Shown here: piece after piece, positions 1-8,898 of the stretch
Numbering within the stretch: position 1 is the first letter of the stretch
How the letters are laid out: every line of letters begins with the position of its first letter
DNA from: Prauserella shujinwangii
GTDB taxonomy: Bacteria > Actinomycetota > Actinomycetes > Mycobacteriales > Pseudonocardiaceae
Direction: 5' to 3'
DNA: 64,000 bases
Assembly (NCBI RefSeq): GCF_003001955.1
Contig: NZ_PVNH01000011.1
Coordinates: forward strand, 124,001-188,000
Program-made: the position numbers and the translations under genes
Notes under the pieces: generated by a model
What the model was told of the DNA's origin: nothing
Database searches by the model: none
What the model saw: only the letters and a program-made list of their open reading frames with translations

Positions 1-1469
1 GCGTCGAAGTCCTCGCACCTGCTGTCTACAAAGGACATGTCCACCAGGCCCTCGGTCACCACGACGTGCGCCATCGCGTTCACCACGGCGACGTTGGTTC
101 CCGGGGCCAGCTGCAGATGGTGGTCTGCCTTGATGTGCGGTGAACGCACCAGGTCGATCCGGCGCGGGTCGACCACGATCAGCCTGGCGCCCTCCCGCAG
201 CCTGCGCTTCATCCGGGAGGCGAACACGGGGTGCCCGTCGGTCGGGTTCGCGCCGATCACCATGATCACGTCCGACTGGGCCACCGACTTGAAGTCCTGC
301 GTGCCCGCGGACGTGCCGAAGGTCTGCTTGAGCCCGTACCCGGTCGGGGAGTGACACACCCGCGCGCACGTGTCGACGTTGTTGTTGCCGAAAGCCGCGC
401 GCACCATCTTCTGCACCACGTACACCTCCTCGTTGGTGCACCGCGAGGAGGTGATGCCGCCGATGGCGCCGACGCCGTGCCGCGCCTGGATGTCCTTCAT
501 GCGCTCGGCGACGTGGTTGATCGCCGTCTCCCAGTCGACCTCCCGCCAGGGGTCGGTGATCCTCTCCCGAACCATCGGCTTGAGCTGCCGGTCCGGGTGC
601 GTGGCATAGCCGAACGCGAAACGGCCCTTGACGCAGGAGTGGCCCTCGTTGGCGCCGCCGTCCTTGTAGGGCACCATGCGCACGAGCTCGTCGCCGCGCA
701 ACTCAGCCTTGAACGAGCAGCCGACGCCACAGTACGCGCACGTGGTGAGCACCGTGCGGTTCGGCATGCCGAGGTCCACAACGGACTTCTCCTGCAGCGT
801 CGCGGTCGGGCAAGCCTGCACGCACGCGCCGCACGACACGCACTCGGAGTCCATGAACAGATCGTTCGCGCTCGGCGAGACCTTGGACTCGAAGCCACGG
901 CCGGAGATCGTCAGCGCGAACGTGCCCTGCACCTCGCCGCACGCCCGTACACAGCGGGAGCACACGATGCACTTCGACGGGTCGAAGTCGAAGTACGGGT
1001 TCGAGGTGTCCTTCTCCAGGTCGAGGTGGTTGTCGCCCTCGTAGCCGTAGCGCACCTGGCGCAGCCCGACCACGCCGGACATGTCCTGCAGCTCGCAGTC
1101 GCCGTTGGCCGAACACGTGAGGCAGTCGAGCGGGTGGTCGGAGATGTAGAGCTCCATCACGCCCTGCCGCAGCTTCTCCAGCCGCGGTGTCTGCGTGCGG
1201 ACCTTCATCCCCTCGGCGACCGGGGTGGTGCACGACGCGGGCGTGCCCTTGCGGCCGTCGATCTCGACCAGGCACAGCCGGCACGAGCCGAACGCGTCCA
1301 GACTGTCCGTGGCGCACAGCTTGGGTATCTCGGTCCCGCTCAACGCGGCCGCGCGCATGATCGAGGTGCCCTCGGGCACCTGTACCGGCATGCCGTCGAC
1401 CTCGACCGTGACGGTCGCCAGGCCCGGTTTGGCCGGCGTACCGAGGTCGGGTTCCTTCAACAGGCCCAT
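1..1469 (-). CDS. fdsA: NAD-dependent formate dehydrogenase, alpha (molybdopterin) subunit, C-terminus beyond window
   Basis: This is the catalytic subunit of a soluble NAD-linked formate dehydrogenase, which oxidises formate to CO2 at a molybdenum/tungsten bis-pterin cofactor. The visible 489 residues start with a NuoG-like [2Fe-2S] domain (Cys in CATDSLDAFGSCRLC), then the HPLDCLTCSANGDC motif and two ferredoxin clusters (CIVCSRCVRAC, CVSCGACVQACP). The molybdopterin domain follows, with its own cluster motif CAYCGVGC and the active-site context SSRCTNEE. The metal ligand there is Cys, so this is not a selenoprotein. The start ATG lies 4 bases after the fdsB stop, so translation is coupled. 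The gene runs off the left edge; any fdsC/fdsD chaperone genes would lie outside. A NuoG-type complex I subunit is unlikely because of the formate-dehydrogenase active-site motif. Confidence 0.93.
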   Translation of the reverse strand, partial: MGLLKEPDLGTPAKPGLATVTVEVDGMPVQVPEGTSIMRAAALSGTEIPKLCATDSLDAFGSCRLCLVEIDGRKGTPASCTTPVAEGMKVRTQTPRLEKLRQGVMELYISDHPLDCLTCSANGDCELQDMSGVVGLRQVRYGYEGDNHLDLEKDTSNPYFDFDPSKCIVCSRCVRACGEVQGTFALTISGRGFESKVSPSANDLFMDSECVSCGACVQACPTATLQEKSVVDLGMPNRTVLTTCAYCGVGCSFKAELRGDELVRMVPYKDGGANEGHSCVKGRFAFGYATHPDRQLKPMVRERITDPWREVDWETAINHVAERMKDIQARHGVGAIGGITSSRCTNEEVYVVQKMVRAAFGNNNVDTCARVCHSPTGYGLKQTFGTSAGTQDFKSVAQSDVIMVIGANPTDGHPVFASRMKRRLREGARLIVVDPRRIDLVRSPHIKADHHLQLAPGTNVAVVNAMAHVVVTEGLVDMSFVDSRCEDFD

Positions 1470-1473
1470 CGTT

Positions 1474-3021
1474 CTACCTCGCCTCCCTGCGGTTGGCGGT
1501 GAAGTCGTCCGGGAAGTGGGCGAGCGCGCTGCGCACGGGGTTGGGCGTGAGCCCGCCCATCGCGCACAGCGAGCCGTCGGTCATCAGTTCACAAAGGTCG
1601 TTCAGCAGCGCGAGGTTTCCCTCCGTGTCCTGGCCCCCGGTGATCTTGTCGATCACCTCGACCCCGCGAACGGCGCCCACCCGGCAGGGGGTGCACTTGC
1701 CGCAGGACTCCTCGGCGCAGAACTCCATCGCGAAGCGGGCCATCGCGGCCATGTCCACGGTGTCGTCGAACACGACGATGCCGCCGTGGCCGAGCATCGC
1801 CTCGGCCGCGGCGAAGGCCTCGTAGTCGGTGGGCAGGTCGAGCTGTTCGGCCGGCACGTACGCGCCGAGCGGCCCGCCGACCTGGACGGCGCGTACCGGC
1901 CTGCCGGAGCGGGTTCCGCCGCCGTAGTCGTTGACCAGCGTGCCGAGCGGGATACCGAACGCGGTCTCGAACACGCCGCCGCGCGCGATGTTGCCCGCGA
2001 GCTGGAACACCTGGGTGCCCCGGGACCGGTCGACGCCCAGTTCCGCGTACGCCGAGCCACCGTCGGACAGGATCGCCGGGACGCTGGCCAGCGTCAGCAC
2101 GTTGTTGACGACGGTCGGCTTGCCGAACAGGCCGGTGATGGCGGGGATCGGCGGCTTCGAGCGCACCATGCCGCGCTTGCCCTCCAGGCTCTCCAGCATG
2201 GAGGTCTCCTCGCCGCAGATGTAGGCGCCCGCGCCGACCCGGACGTGCAGGTCGAAACGCAGGTCCGAGCCGAGGATGCGGTCGCCGAGCCAGCCGCGTT
2301 CGTACGCCAGCTCGATGGCGCGGCGCATCGTCGCCACCGCGTCCGGGTACTCCGAGCGGAGGTAGATGTAGCCCTCGGTCGCGCCCACGGCGTGCGCGGC
2401 GATGGTCATGCCCTCGATGAGGCAGAACGGGTCGCCCTCCATGAGCATCCGGTCGGCGAACGTGCCCGAGTCGCCCTCGTCGGCGTTGCAGCAGACGAAC
2501 TTCAGCTCGCCCTCGGTCTCGGCCACGGTCTTCCACTTGATGCCTGCCGGGAACCCGGCGCCACCACGGCCCCGCAGGCCGGACTCCGTCACCTCGGCCA
2601 CCACGTCGGCCGGGTCGAGTCCCACGGCCCGGCGCAGGCCGCGGAGCCCGCCGTTCGCCTCATAGTCCTCAGTGGACAGCGGGTCGGTCACCCCGACCCT
2701 GGCGAAGCAGAGGCGCTGCTGGTCGCGCATCCATTGCAGGTCGTCGACCGGTCCCTGGCACAGGGCATGGTCGGCGCCGTCGAACAGCCCGGCAGCGACG
2801 AGGTCGGCCACGGCGTCCGGGGACACCGGGCCGTAACCGATCCGTCCCCGGTCGGTGGCCACTTCCACCAGCGGCTCCAGCCACAGCATGCCGCGCGAGC
2901 CGTTGCGGACCAGGCGGATCTCCGTGCCGGTCAGCGCGGCCTCGCGGGCGATGGCCACCGCGACCTCGTCCGCGCCCACCGAGCGGGCCGCCGAGTCGCG
3001 GGGCACGTAGACGGTGATCAT
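1474..3021 (-). CDS. fdsB: Formate dehydrogenase beta subunit (NuoF-like, FMN/NADH)
   Basis: This diaphorase subunit passes electrons from the formate-oxidising subunit to NAD+. The 515-residue protein has a thioredoxin-like N-terminal part (about 1-150) typical of FdsB and HoxF proteins. The FMN site GRGGAGFPAGIKW, the NADH-binding stretch GEETSMLESLEGKRG and the C-terminal [4Fe-4S] motif ESCGKCTPCR follow. The ATG at 3021 overlaps the fdsG stop as ATGA, and the fdsA start follows 4 bases after its own stop, giving the canonical fdsG-fdsB-fdsA order. A longer upstream frame is open but would cover fdsG, so the internal ATG is preferred. Complex I NuoF is a paralogue, but no other nuo genes are present. 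Confidence 0.93.
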   Translation of the reverse strand: MITVYVPRDSAARSVGADEVAVAIAREAALTGTEIRLVRNGSRGMLWLEPLVEVATDRGRIGYGPVSPDAVADLVAAGLFDGADHALCQGPVDDLQWMRDQQRLCFARVGVTDPLSTEDYEANGGLRGLRRAVGLDPADVVAEVTESGLRGRGGAGFPAGIKWKTVAETEGELKFVCCNADEGDSGTFADRMLMEGDPFCLIEGMTIAAHAVGATEGYIYLRSEYPDAVATMRRAIELAYERGWLGDRILGSDLRFDLHVRVGAGAYICGEETSMLESLEGKRGMVRSKPPIPAITGLFGKPTVVNNVLTLASVPAILSDGGSAYAELGVDRSRGTQVFQLAGNIARGGVFETAFGIPLGTLVNDYGGGTRSGRPVRAVQVGGPLGAYVPAEQLDLPTDYEAFAAAEAMLGHGGIVVFDDTVDMAAMARFAMEFCAEESCGKCTPCRVGAVRGVEVIDKITGGQDTEGNLALLNDLCELMTDGSLCAMGGLTPNPVRSALAHFPDDFTANRREAR

Positions 3022-3509
3022 GGGGCTCCCCCCGTCTCGCGGGACGCCAGGATCTCGATCAACCTGCTCCGGTCCACGCGCCCGAAGGGACGCCCGTTGA
3101 TCTCGGCCGCCGGTCCGAGAGCGCAGTTGCCCAGGCAGAACACCTGCTGCAGGGTCACCGAACGGTCCGGTGTGGTCTGGCCGAGCTTGACGCCGAAGAC
3201 CTGCTCGGCATCGGCGACCAGCCGCTCCGCGCCGACCGACTGGCAGGCTTCGGCCCGGCACAGCCGGACCGTGGCCGCGCCCGCGGGTTCGGAGCGGAAG
3301 TCGGAGTAGAACGTGATGACTCCGTGCACGTCCGCGCGGGACATGTTGAGCTCCTCGGCCAGCACGGGCACCACCGCCTGGTCGATGTAGCCGAACTCGG
3401 CCTGGATGTCATGCAGGATGGGCAGTAGCGCCCCTCGGTCGTCCCGGTGCGCGGCGACCACCGCACGCACCCGGTCCGCGACCGAAGCGCCTGCGCTGTC
3501 GATCGTCAT
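3018..3509 (-). CDS. fdsG: Formate dehydrogenase gamma subunit (NuoE-like [2Fe-2S])
   Basis: This 163-residue thioredoxin-fold [2Fe-2S] protein belongs to the electron-transfer module of the formate dehydrogenase. The cluster ligands are visible as CRAEACQ and CLGNCALGP, the usual Cys-x4-Cys and Cys-x3-Cys pairs of NuoE/FdsG. The ATG at 3509 is chosen because CAGGAGG lies just upstream; the open frame extends further 5' but passes through the promoter palindrome. It is the first gene of fdsGBA and overlaps fdsB by ATGA. A perfect palindrome sits 10 bases upstream of the start, so expression is probably controlled by a repressor that covers the ribosome binding site region. Confidence 0.92.
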   Translation of the reverse strand: MTIDSAGASVADRVRAVVAAHRDDRGALLPILHDIQAEFGYIDQAVVPVLAEELNMSRADVHGVITFYSDFRSEPAGAATVRLCRAEACQSVGAERLVADAEQVFGVKLGQTTPDRSVTLQQVFCLGNCALGPAAEINGRPFGRVDRSRLIEILASRETGGAP

Positions 3510-3518
3510 GCCGCCTCC

Positions 3519-3533
3519 TGTATACCGTATACA
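3519..3533. promoter_or_regulatory. Perfect palindrome TGTATAC-c-GTATACA upstream of fdsG
   Basis: Seven-base arms around one central base sit directly before the fdsG ribosome binding site. GTATAC-type dyads are typical of FadR/GntR-family operators. No GntR gene is visible in this window, and the neighbouring regulator is IclR-type, so the cognate protein is unknown. It is likely a repressor site for the formate dehydrogenase operon. Confidence 0.6.
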
Positions 3534-3645
3534 CCGACCATGGTACTCGTGACGTGGCGCGCACAACAAGGGTAGGTTCCGCACACCGCGCCGCCCAGGA
3601 TCCGGCGGCACGGGGCGAGTACGTCGAATGTCGCTTCCGCGGTGG

Positions 3646-4428
3646 TCAGCGCGGTGCGGGCGCGCCGAGCTGCTTGCTGATCTCCCTGGCGGCCTCCACC
3701 ACGACGGGCAGCGTCTCGCCGTGGATCTCCGCCAGCGACAGCGTGCCCGCGGGCACCGACATGCTCAGGGTCGCGATGACCCGGTCGCCGGAGTCGCGCA
3801 CGGGCGCGGAGAACGAGCGCACCCCCTCCTCGAACTCCTGGTCGACCAGCGCCCAGCCCTGGCGCCGCACCTCGTGCAGGATCTCGCGCAGCCGGGCGGG
3901 ATCGGTCACCGTGCGTGCGGTGATCCGGGGGAACTGCCCGTGCCGCAGGAACTCCTCGATCTCGTGGTCGGGCAGCCCGGCCAGGAGCATCCGCCCCATC
4001 GACGTGGCGTAGGCGGGCAGCCGGGTGCCGGTGGTGAGGGTGTGCCGCATGACCCGGCGCGACGGGATGCGCGCGAGGAACACGGCGTCCTCCCCGTCCA
4101 GCGCGGCGAGCGAGCACGGGTGGCCGGTGACCTTGGTGACGTCCTCCATGTACGGCTGCGCCACCTCGGTGAGGTTCAGCGACGACAGGTAGGCGTTGCC
4201 GAGCGCGAGTACGTGCGGGGTGAGCGCGAAGTACCGGCCCTCCGCCCGCACGTAGCCCAGTTTCTCCAGGGTGAGCACGATCCGCCGCACGGTCGGCCGG
4301 GACAGCCCGGTCAGCTCGGCGAGCTCGCCGAGGGTGAGCCGGGGGTGGTGGTCGGAGAAGGCGAGGATGACCGAGAGCCCGCGTTCGAGTGACTGGACGT
4401 AGTCCTTCTCCTCGGCCGCCTTGACCAT
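3646..4428 (-). CDS. IclR-family regulator (PcaR/PobR/CatR subfamily)
   Basis: This 260-residue regulator has an N-terminal winged helix (about 10-75, with LGELAELTGLSRPTVRRIV as the recognition region). A C-terminal IclR effector domain follows, including the TTGTRLPAYATSMGRMLLAG stretch that is characteristic of the PcaR/PobR branch controlling aromatic catabolism. Start ATG 4428 has GGAGGTGA upstream. It is the last gene of the reductase-monooxygenase-catA-catB operon, 23 bases after catB, so it is probably co-transcribed and autoregulated. The palindrome at 8492-8508 at the head of the operon is the obvious candidate operator. The ligand is probably muconate or a phenolic substrate, by analogy only. 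Confidence 0.88.
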   Translation of the reverse strand: MVKAAEEKDYVQSLERGLSVILAFSDHHPRLTLGELAELTGLSRPTVRRIVLTLEKLGYVRAEGRYFALTPHVLALGNAYLSSLNLTEVAQPYMEDVTKVTGHPCSLAALDGEDAVFLARIPSRRVMRHTLTTGTRLPAYATSMGRMLLAGLPDHEIEEFLRHGQFPRITARTVTDPARLREILHEVRRQGWALVDQEFEEGVRSFSAPVRDSGDRVIATLSMSVPAGTLSLAEIHGETLPVVVEAAREISKQLGAPAPR

Positions 4429-4451
4429 CGCTCACCTCCTCCGGCCCCACC

Positions 4452-5573
4452 TTAGTCCCGGCGGAACCGGTTCAGCTTGCCCTCGTCCAGCTCGACGCCG
4501 AGGCCGGGACCGCTCGGCACCAGCAGCGCGCCGTCGGTGTACCGGACCGGCTCGCGGACGAGGTCCTCGGCCAGCAGGAGCGGCCCGAACAGCTCGCAGC
4601 CGAAGGTGACCGCACCGATGGCCGCGTAGGCATGCGCGGCCGCGGCGGTGCCGATCGAGCTCTCGATGCTCGACCCGCCGTGGCAGGCGAGTCCCGCGGC
4701 CTCGGCCACCGCGGCGACCCGCCGCGTCGCCGACAACCCGCCGTGCTTGTGCACCTTGAGCGAGAAGATGTCGGCCGCCGCGGCCTGGCACAGCCGGAGC
4801 GCGTCGTTGGCCGTCAGCAGGCTCTCGTCGGCCATGACCGGGATGGTCAGCCGCTCCGCCAGCCTGCTCAGCGCGGGCACGTTCCACCCGGGCACGGGCT
4901 GCTCGACCAGGTCGACACCGGCGTCCTCCAGTACCGGCAGCCAGCGTGCCGACGTGGCCTCGTCCCACGCCGCGTTGAGGTCCACGCGCACGCTGGCCTT
5001 GTCACCCAGCGCCTTCGCGATCGACGCGATCCGGGCCGTGTCGCTGCCCGGCTCGGTGGCGCCCATCTTGAGCTTGAAGCTCGTGTGCAGGCCGGCGGCG
5101 AGCTTCTCCTCCGCCTCGGCGAGCACGGTGTCGGCGTCCTCGGCGCCGAGCGCCCAGGTGACCGGGATCGACTCCCGGTACAGCCCGCCGAGCAGCTGGT
5201 GCACCGGGACGCCGAGGGTCCTGCCCCACGCGTCGAACAGGGCCATCTCGACGGCCGCCTTGGCGAAGGAGTTGCGGGCGGCCACGCGGTCCATCCGGTG
5301 CGCGAGGTAGTCGACCCGGGAGGCGTCCTCGCCGAGGAGCCCGGGGGTGAGGTAGGTGTCGATGACGACCTTCATCGTCTCGACGCTCTCTCCGCCCCAC
5401 CACGGCCCGCCGGGTACCACCGCCTCGCCGACCCCCACCGCGCCGCCTGCCGTGCGCACCCGCGTCACCAGGTAGCTCTGGTGCGTGGCGCTCATCGACT
5501 TGAACTTGTGCGGCCTGCGCAGCGGGAGGTCGACCAGGACGGTGTCGACGGCTTCGATCGTCAGCTCACCCAT
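4452..5573 (-). CDS. catB: Muconate cycloisomerase
   Basis: This 373-residue enolase-superfamily enzyme converts cis,cis-muconate to muconolactone, the second step of the catechol branch of the 3-oxoadipate pathway. The general base is in the KLKMG motif (SFKLKMG). The metal ligands are in VRVDLNAAWDE, LVEQPVPG and VMADESLL, and the second catalytic Lys is in SLKVHKHGG, matching the muconate-lactonizing family. The ATG start shares one base with the catA stop (TGATG), so translation is coupled. Related dipeptide epimerases or chloromuconate cycloisomerases have similar motifs; the adjacent catA and the divergent catC make muconate the likely substrate. Confidence 0.92.
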   Translation of the reverse strand: MGELTIEAVDTVLVDLPLRRPHKFKSMSATHQSYLVTRVRTAGGAVGVGEAVVPGGPWWGGESVETMKVVIDTYLTPGLLGEDASRVDYLAHRMDRVAARNSFAKAAVEMALFDAWGRTLGVPVHQLLGGLYRESIPVTWALGAEDADTVLAEAEEKLAAGLHTSFKLKMGATEPGSDTARIASIAKALGDKASVRVDLNAAWDEATSARWLPVLEDAGVDLVEQPVPGWNVPALSRLAERLTIPVMADESLLTANDALRLCQAAAADIFSLKVHKHGGLSATRRVAAVAEAAGLACHGGSSIESSIGTAAAAHAYAAIGAVTFGCELFGPLLLAEDLVREPVRYTDGALLVPSGPGLGVELDEGKLNRFRRD

Positions 5574-6334
5574 CACGCGGGATCCAGCCGGAAGTCGTAC
5601 TCGGCGGTGTAGTGGCCGTCGTCGTGCCGGACCAGCTCGAGCGTCAGCTCCGGCTTGACGGCGCCGGCCACGTCGTCGTCCACGTACTCGTGCCCGGCGA
5701 AGAACAGCTGGCTCGTCAGGGTCTGCTTCCCGGGTGCCCGCACCATCATGTGCAGGTGCGCGGGACGCCAGTGGTGCCAGCCCGCCGAGGTGATCATCCT
5801 TCCGGTCGGCCCCTCCTTCGGGATCTCGTACGGCGCGGGCAGCACCGTGTGGATCTCGAACCGGCCCTCGGCGTCGGCGCGCACGGTGCCCCGCAGGTTC
5901 CACTTCGGAGGGTCGGGATGGAACTGGGAGTAGAACCCGTTGGCGTCGGCGTGCCAGATGTCCACGACCGCGCCGGGGATGGGGATGCCGTCGAGGTCCC
6001 GCACGGTCCCGGAGAACACGAGCCCGTCCCCCGGCTCGTCTGGCCGCCGCGGCAGAGTGGCGGGCGAGTCGAGCTCGGGCGAGCCGGGCACGTAGTACGG
6101 ACCCTCGATGCAGCCGGTGCTGCCGCGGCGCCGCTCCGAGGCCATGCGCTCGACCGTGTGCTCGAAGAAGACGTCGAGGAACAGCGGCCACTCGCCCGCC
6201 TCGCCGAGCTCGATCAGCCACTGCTTGGCCGCCTGGTACTCGCCGTAGGTCACCTCGTGCTTGACCAGGCGCTCGTTGACGGTGTTGATGAGGTCGCCCA
6301 CGACCTCCGCGGTGCGCTGCTGTGCTGTGGTCAT
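5573..6334 (-). CDS. catA: Catechol 1,2-dioxygenase
   Basis: This intradiol dioxygenase (253 residues) is expected to cleave catechol to cis,cis-muconate with non-haem Fe(III). The family landmarks are present: an N-terminal helical linker for dimerisation, then EGPYYVPGSP with the first iron Tyr, the APYEIP Tyr, and RPAHLHMM with the two iron His residues. The ATG at 6334 is preceded by AGGAG. It lies 16 bases downstream of the monooxygenase gene and overlaps catB by one base. Being shorter than many catechol dioxygenases, it could also accept hydroxyquinol or substituted catechols. Its catB/catC partners favour catechol. Confidence 0.92.
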   Translation of the reverse strand: MTTAQQRTAEVVGDLINTVNERLVKHEVTYGEYQAAKQWLIELGEAGEWPLFLDVFFEHTVERMASERRRGSTGCIEGPYYVPGSPELDSPATLPRRPDEPGDGLVFSGTVRDLDGIPIPGAVVDIWHADANGFYSQFHPDPPKWNLRGTVRADAEGRFEIHTVLPAPYEIPKEGPTGRMITSAGWHHWRPAHLHMMVRAPGKQTLTSQLFFAGHEYVDDDVAGAVKPELTLELVRHDDGHYTAEYDFRLDPA

Positions 6335-6350
6335 CGTCGGCTCCTGTGGT

Positions 6351-7898
6351 TCACTTGCCGGGGTTGATGAGGTCGGGGACGGTCCAGCCGTCCAGGTCGT
6401 ACTCGGCCATGCACTGCTCGGCGAAGCCCTGCATCGCCTCGGCCGCTCCGGACTGCTGCGCGGCGAACAGAAGTTCGGCCCGCACGCCTTCGTGGTTGCC
6501 GGAGTAGTTGCGCTCGTAGAGCTCGTGCCTGCCGCCGAACTCGCTGCCGATCGAGTCCCAGATGAGCTTCATGAGCTTGACGCGCTCGACGGCGCCGATG
6601 CCGTTGGAGCCGCGGACGTACTGGTCGAGGTACGGCCGGATCTCCGGGGACTTGAAGTCGTCCGCGTGCGAAGGCAGGTAGATCAGGCCGCTGCCGAGAT
6701 CCTGCATGATGATCTCGCGCACCCTGGGGTAGCCGACCGTCATGAACCAGCGGTACGCCAGGCCGTAGTCCAGGTGCGGCAGCACGGCGCCGTCGATCCA
6801 CTCGTCGGGATTGGCGGCCATCGCGTCGGACAGCGCCCAGAACAGGTTGCGCCAGCCGATAACCTCGCCGACGCGGGTCTGGATGCCGCGGAAGTCCTTG
6901 GTCCCGGTCACCTCGACACCCTTCATCAGCAGACCCGCGATGAAGTCGAGCTTCACCGCCAGCCGGGTGACGCCGTGGAACGTGAAGCGATGCAGGAAGC
7001 CGGAACCGGGGAAGAAGGTGCTGGCCTTCTCCGCGTCGCCGTAGATGAAGACGTTCTCCCACGGGATCTTGACCCGGTCGAGGACGAAGATCGTGTCGTT
7101 CTCGTCGAAGCGGGACGACAGCGGGTAGTCGAACGGGCTCGCCGTGCTGTCGGCCGCCTGCGCGTAGGAGTGCCTGCAGATGAGCTTCATGCCGGGGGCG
7201 CCCATCGGCACCGTGCAGACGAGCGCGAACTCGCGCTTCTTGATCGGCAGCCCGTAGTGGGCGATGAAGTTGTAGTGCGTGATGGCCGATCCCGTGGCGA
7301 CCACCTTCGCGCCCGAGACGATCAGCCCGTCGTCGCGCTCCTCCTCGACGTGGATGAAGATGTCCCGCACCTCGTCCGGCGCCTTGTCCCGGTCCACCGG
7401 CGGGTTGATGATCGCGTGGTTCCAGTAGAGCACCTTCTCCTGCGACTCGGTGTACCAGCGCCGCGCGTTCTCCGCGTACGGCTCGTAGAAGTCGGAGTTG
7501 GCCCCGAGGGTGCCGAGGAAGGCGGCCTTGTAGTCGGGGCTGCGGCCCATCCACCCGTACGTCATCCTCGCCCACCCGGCGATGGCGTCGCGGTCGGCGA
7601 GCAGGTCCTCGCGGCTGCGGGGCGTGCGGAAGAACGGGTGCGTGAAGCCGCTGCTGCCGGTGTCGGTCGGCGCGGTCAGCTTCGCCTGCTTGCCGGGGTC
7701 GTGCAGCGAGTCGTAGAGCCGTGCCGTCATGCGGACCGAGTTGCGGAACGCGGGGTGCGTGGTGACGTCGGCGACCTTGTCGCCGTAGATGAACACCTCG
7801 CGGCCGTCGCGAAGGCTCTCGATGTACTCCTCGCCCGTGAGCGGGCGCGTGCTGCGCCGCGCCGACTCGGTGGCGGGCGATTCCTGCTGTGCCGTCAC
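6351..7898 (-). CDS. FADH2-dependent phenol/4-hydroxyphenyl monooxygenase, oxygenase component (HpaB/PheA1 family)
   Basis: This 515-residue protein belongs to the two-component flavin monooxygenases related to 4-hydroxyphenylacetate 3-hydroxylase and actinobacterial phenol hydroxylase PheA1. HpaB-family landmarks include the N-terminal [22 protein letters not shown] region, the substrate/flavin segment around ICRHSY, and the helical C-terminal domain. The GTG start at 7898 is chosen because AAGGAG lies at the right distance; upstream codons belong to another frame. It follows the flavin reductase gene by 38 bases and precedes catA by 16. It therefore most likely supplies catechol by ortho-hydroxylating phenol. 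Chlorophenol or hydroxyphenylacetate hydroxylation cannot be excluded from sequence alone. Confidence 0.88.
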   Translation of the reverse strand: MTAQQESPATESARRSTRPLTGEEYIESLRDGREVFIYGDKVADVTTHPAFRNSVRMTARLYDSLHDPGKQAKLTAPTDTGSSGFTHPFFRTPRSREDLLADRDAIAGWARMTYGWMGRSPDYKAAFLGTLGANSDFYEPYAENARRWYTESQEKVLYWNHAIINPPVDRDKAPDEVRDIFIHVEEERDDGLIVSGAKVVATGSAITHYNFIAHYGLPIKKREFALVCTVPMGAPGMKLICRHSYAQAADSTASPFDYPLSSRFDENDTIFVLDRVKIPWENVFIYGDAEKASTFFPGSGFLHRFTFHGVTRLAVKLDFIAGLLMKGVEVTGTKDFRGIQTRVGEVIGWRNLFWALSDAMAANPDEWIDGAVLPHLDYGLAYRWFMTVGYPRVREIIMQDLGSGLIYLPSHADDFKSPEIRPYLDQYVRGSNGIGAVERVKLMKLIWDSIGSEFGGRHELYERNYSGNHEGVRAELLFAAQQSGAAEAMQGFAEQCMAEYDLDGWTVPDLINPGK

Positions 7899-7936
7899 TT
7901 GCTGCTCCTTTGCATCGGTTTCCGGCAGGGGAGGTC

Positions 7937-8473
7937 TCAGCTGGGGCGGAACCAGGAGAGGCCGGGACAGTCGGCGGACTCCAGCCACGGCACCGTCTCG
8001 AAGACGTCGCCGAGGTGCCGGAACCCGCCGAGGTAGAAGACGAGCGGGTCGCCGCCGTGGAACTCGAACTCCCTGACCTCGCCCAGGTAGAGCACGTGGT
8101 CGCCGCCGTCGTAGCTGCGCCACGGCGCGCAGGCGATGGTGGCGAGCGATCCGGCGAGCCGGGGCGCCAGCGTGTCGTCGGAGGGACGCTCCCACGCGGG
8201 TGCCTCGGTCATCGGCCTGCCCGCGAAGTGCAGGGCCACGTCGTCCTGCTTCTCGCGGAGCACGTTGACGGTGAACGGCCGGTCGTCGAGGTACTTGCAC
8301 GCCTTGGTGTCGCGGTCGAGCGAGACGAGCACCAGCGGCGGATCGAGGGAGACGGCGGTGAACGCGTTCACCGTGGCGCCGTGCGGCGCCCCGTCCGCCT
8401 CGCACGTGACGACCGTGACGCCGGTGGCGAAGTGGCCGAGGCAGTTCCGCAGCGCTCGGGGGTCGACTCGCAC
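7937..8473 (-). CDS. Flavin reductase component (HpaC/PheA2-like)
   Basis: This 178-residue split-barrel flavin reductase is expected to supply reduced FAD to the adjacent oxygenase. The N-terminal [14 protein letters not shown] segment and [14 protein letters not shown] are characteristic of the flavin reductase-like domain, and the [14 protein letters not shown] motif is also typical. The GTG at 8473 is chosen because GAGGAGG precedes it; a longer frame starting at 8509 would run through the palindromic operator. It is the first gene of the five-gene aromatic operon. Confidence 0.88.
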   Translation of the reverse strand: MRVDPRALRNCLGHFATGVTVVTCEADGAPHGATVNAFTAVSLDPPLVLVSLDRDTKACKYLDDRPFTVNVLREKQDDVALHFAGRPMTEAPAWERPSDDTLAPRLAGSLATIACAPWRSYDGGDHVLYLGEVREFEFHGGDPLVFYLGGFRHLGDVFETVPWLESADCPGLSWFRPS

Positions 8474-8491
8474 GGTGCCTCCTCGTGAGTA

Positions 8492-8508
8492 TGTACGCAT
8501 TGCGTACA
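8492..8508. promoter_or_regulatory. Perfect 17-bp palindrome TGTACGCA-t-TGCGTACA in the cat divergent promoter
   Basis: Eight-base arms flank one central base between the divergent flavin reductase and catC genes, about 20 bases upstream of the reductase start. The position and symmetry fit an operator for the IclR-type regulator encoded at the end of the operon, which could control both directions. This is inference. The fds palindrome has a related TGTA...TACA outline but a different core. Confidence 0.62.
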
Positions 8509-8606
8509 ATTTGGCCGCTATCCGGTCTTGTTGGTACTGTGTGCTGGCCCACAGGGGAATGTCAAGCGGTGATAGCGCCGCACCGATTCAGGCGAGGAGA
8601 AACGGC

Positions 8607-8891
8607 ATGCTCTTCCACGTGCGCATGCGGGTGCGCCTTCCGCACGACCTGGACCCCGGGGTCGTCGAGCGGCTCAAGCGGGAGGAGAAGGAACGCGCTC
8701 AGCAGCTGCAGCGGGCGGGCACGTGGCGGCACCTGTGGCGGGTGGTCGGGCAGTACGCCAACGTCAGCGTGTTCGACGTGGACTCGGCCGACGAGCTGCA
8801 CGAGATCCTGTCGACGCTGCCGCTGTTCCCGTACCTGGACATCGAGGTCACCCCGCTGACCCGGCACCCCTCGGCCCTCGACCCCACCTGA
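8607..8891 (+). CDS. catC: Muconolactone delta-isomerase
   Basis: This small 94-residue enzyme isomerises muconolactone to 3-oxoadipate enol-lactone. It begins MLFHVRMRVRLPHDL and carries the family-typical EEKERAQQLQRAGTWRHLWRV and FPYLDIEVTPLTRHPS segments; its length matches the family. The start ATG has GAGGAG seven bases upstream. It is transcribed away from the monooxygenase-catAB operon and shares its promoter region. The remaining pathway genes (enol-lactone hydrolase, thiolase, transferase) are not in the window. Confidence 0.92.
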   Translation: MLFHVRMRVRLPHDLDPGVVERLKREEKERAQQLQRAGTWRHLWRVVGQYANVSVFDVDSADELHEILSTLPLFPYLDIEVTPLTRHPSALDPT

Positions 8892-8898
8892 CCCGGAG

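Noticed and set aside
1-1469. Possible selenocysteine (in-frame UGA) in the formate dehydrogenase active site
   Set aside because: The active-site context reads SSRCTNEE with a Cys codon and there is no in-frame stop in the visible part.
1195-3309. Long open frame on the plus strand opposite fdsB and fdsG
   Set aside because: Arg/Ala/His-rich shadow of real genes, without a ribosome binding site or motifs. The minus strand encodes FMN, NADH and Fe-S signatures.
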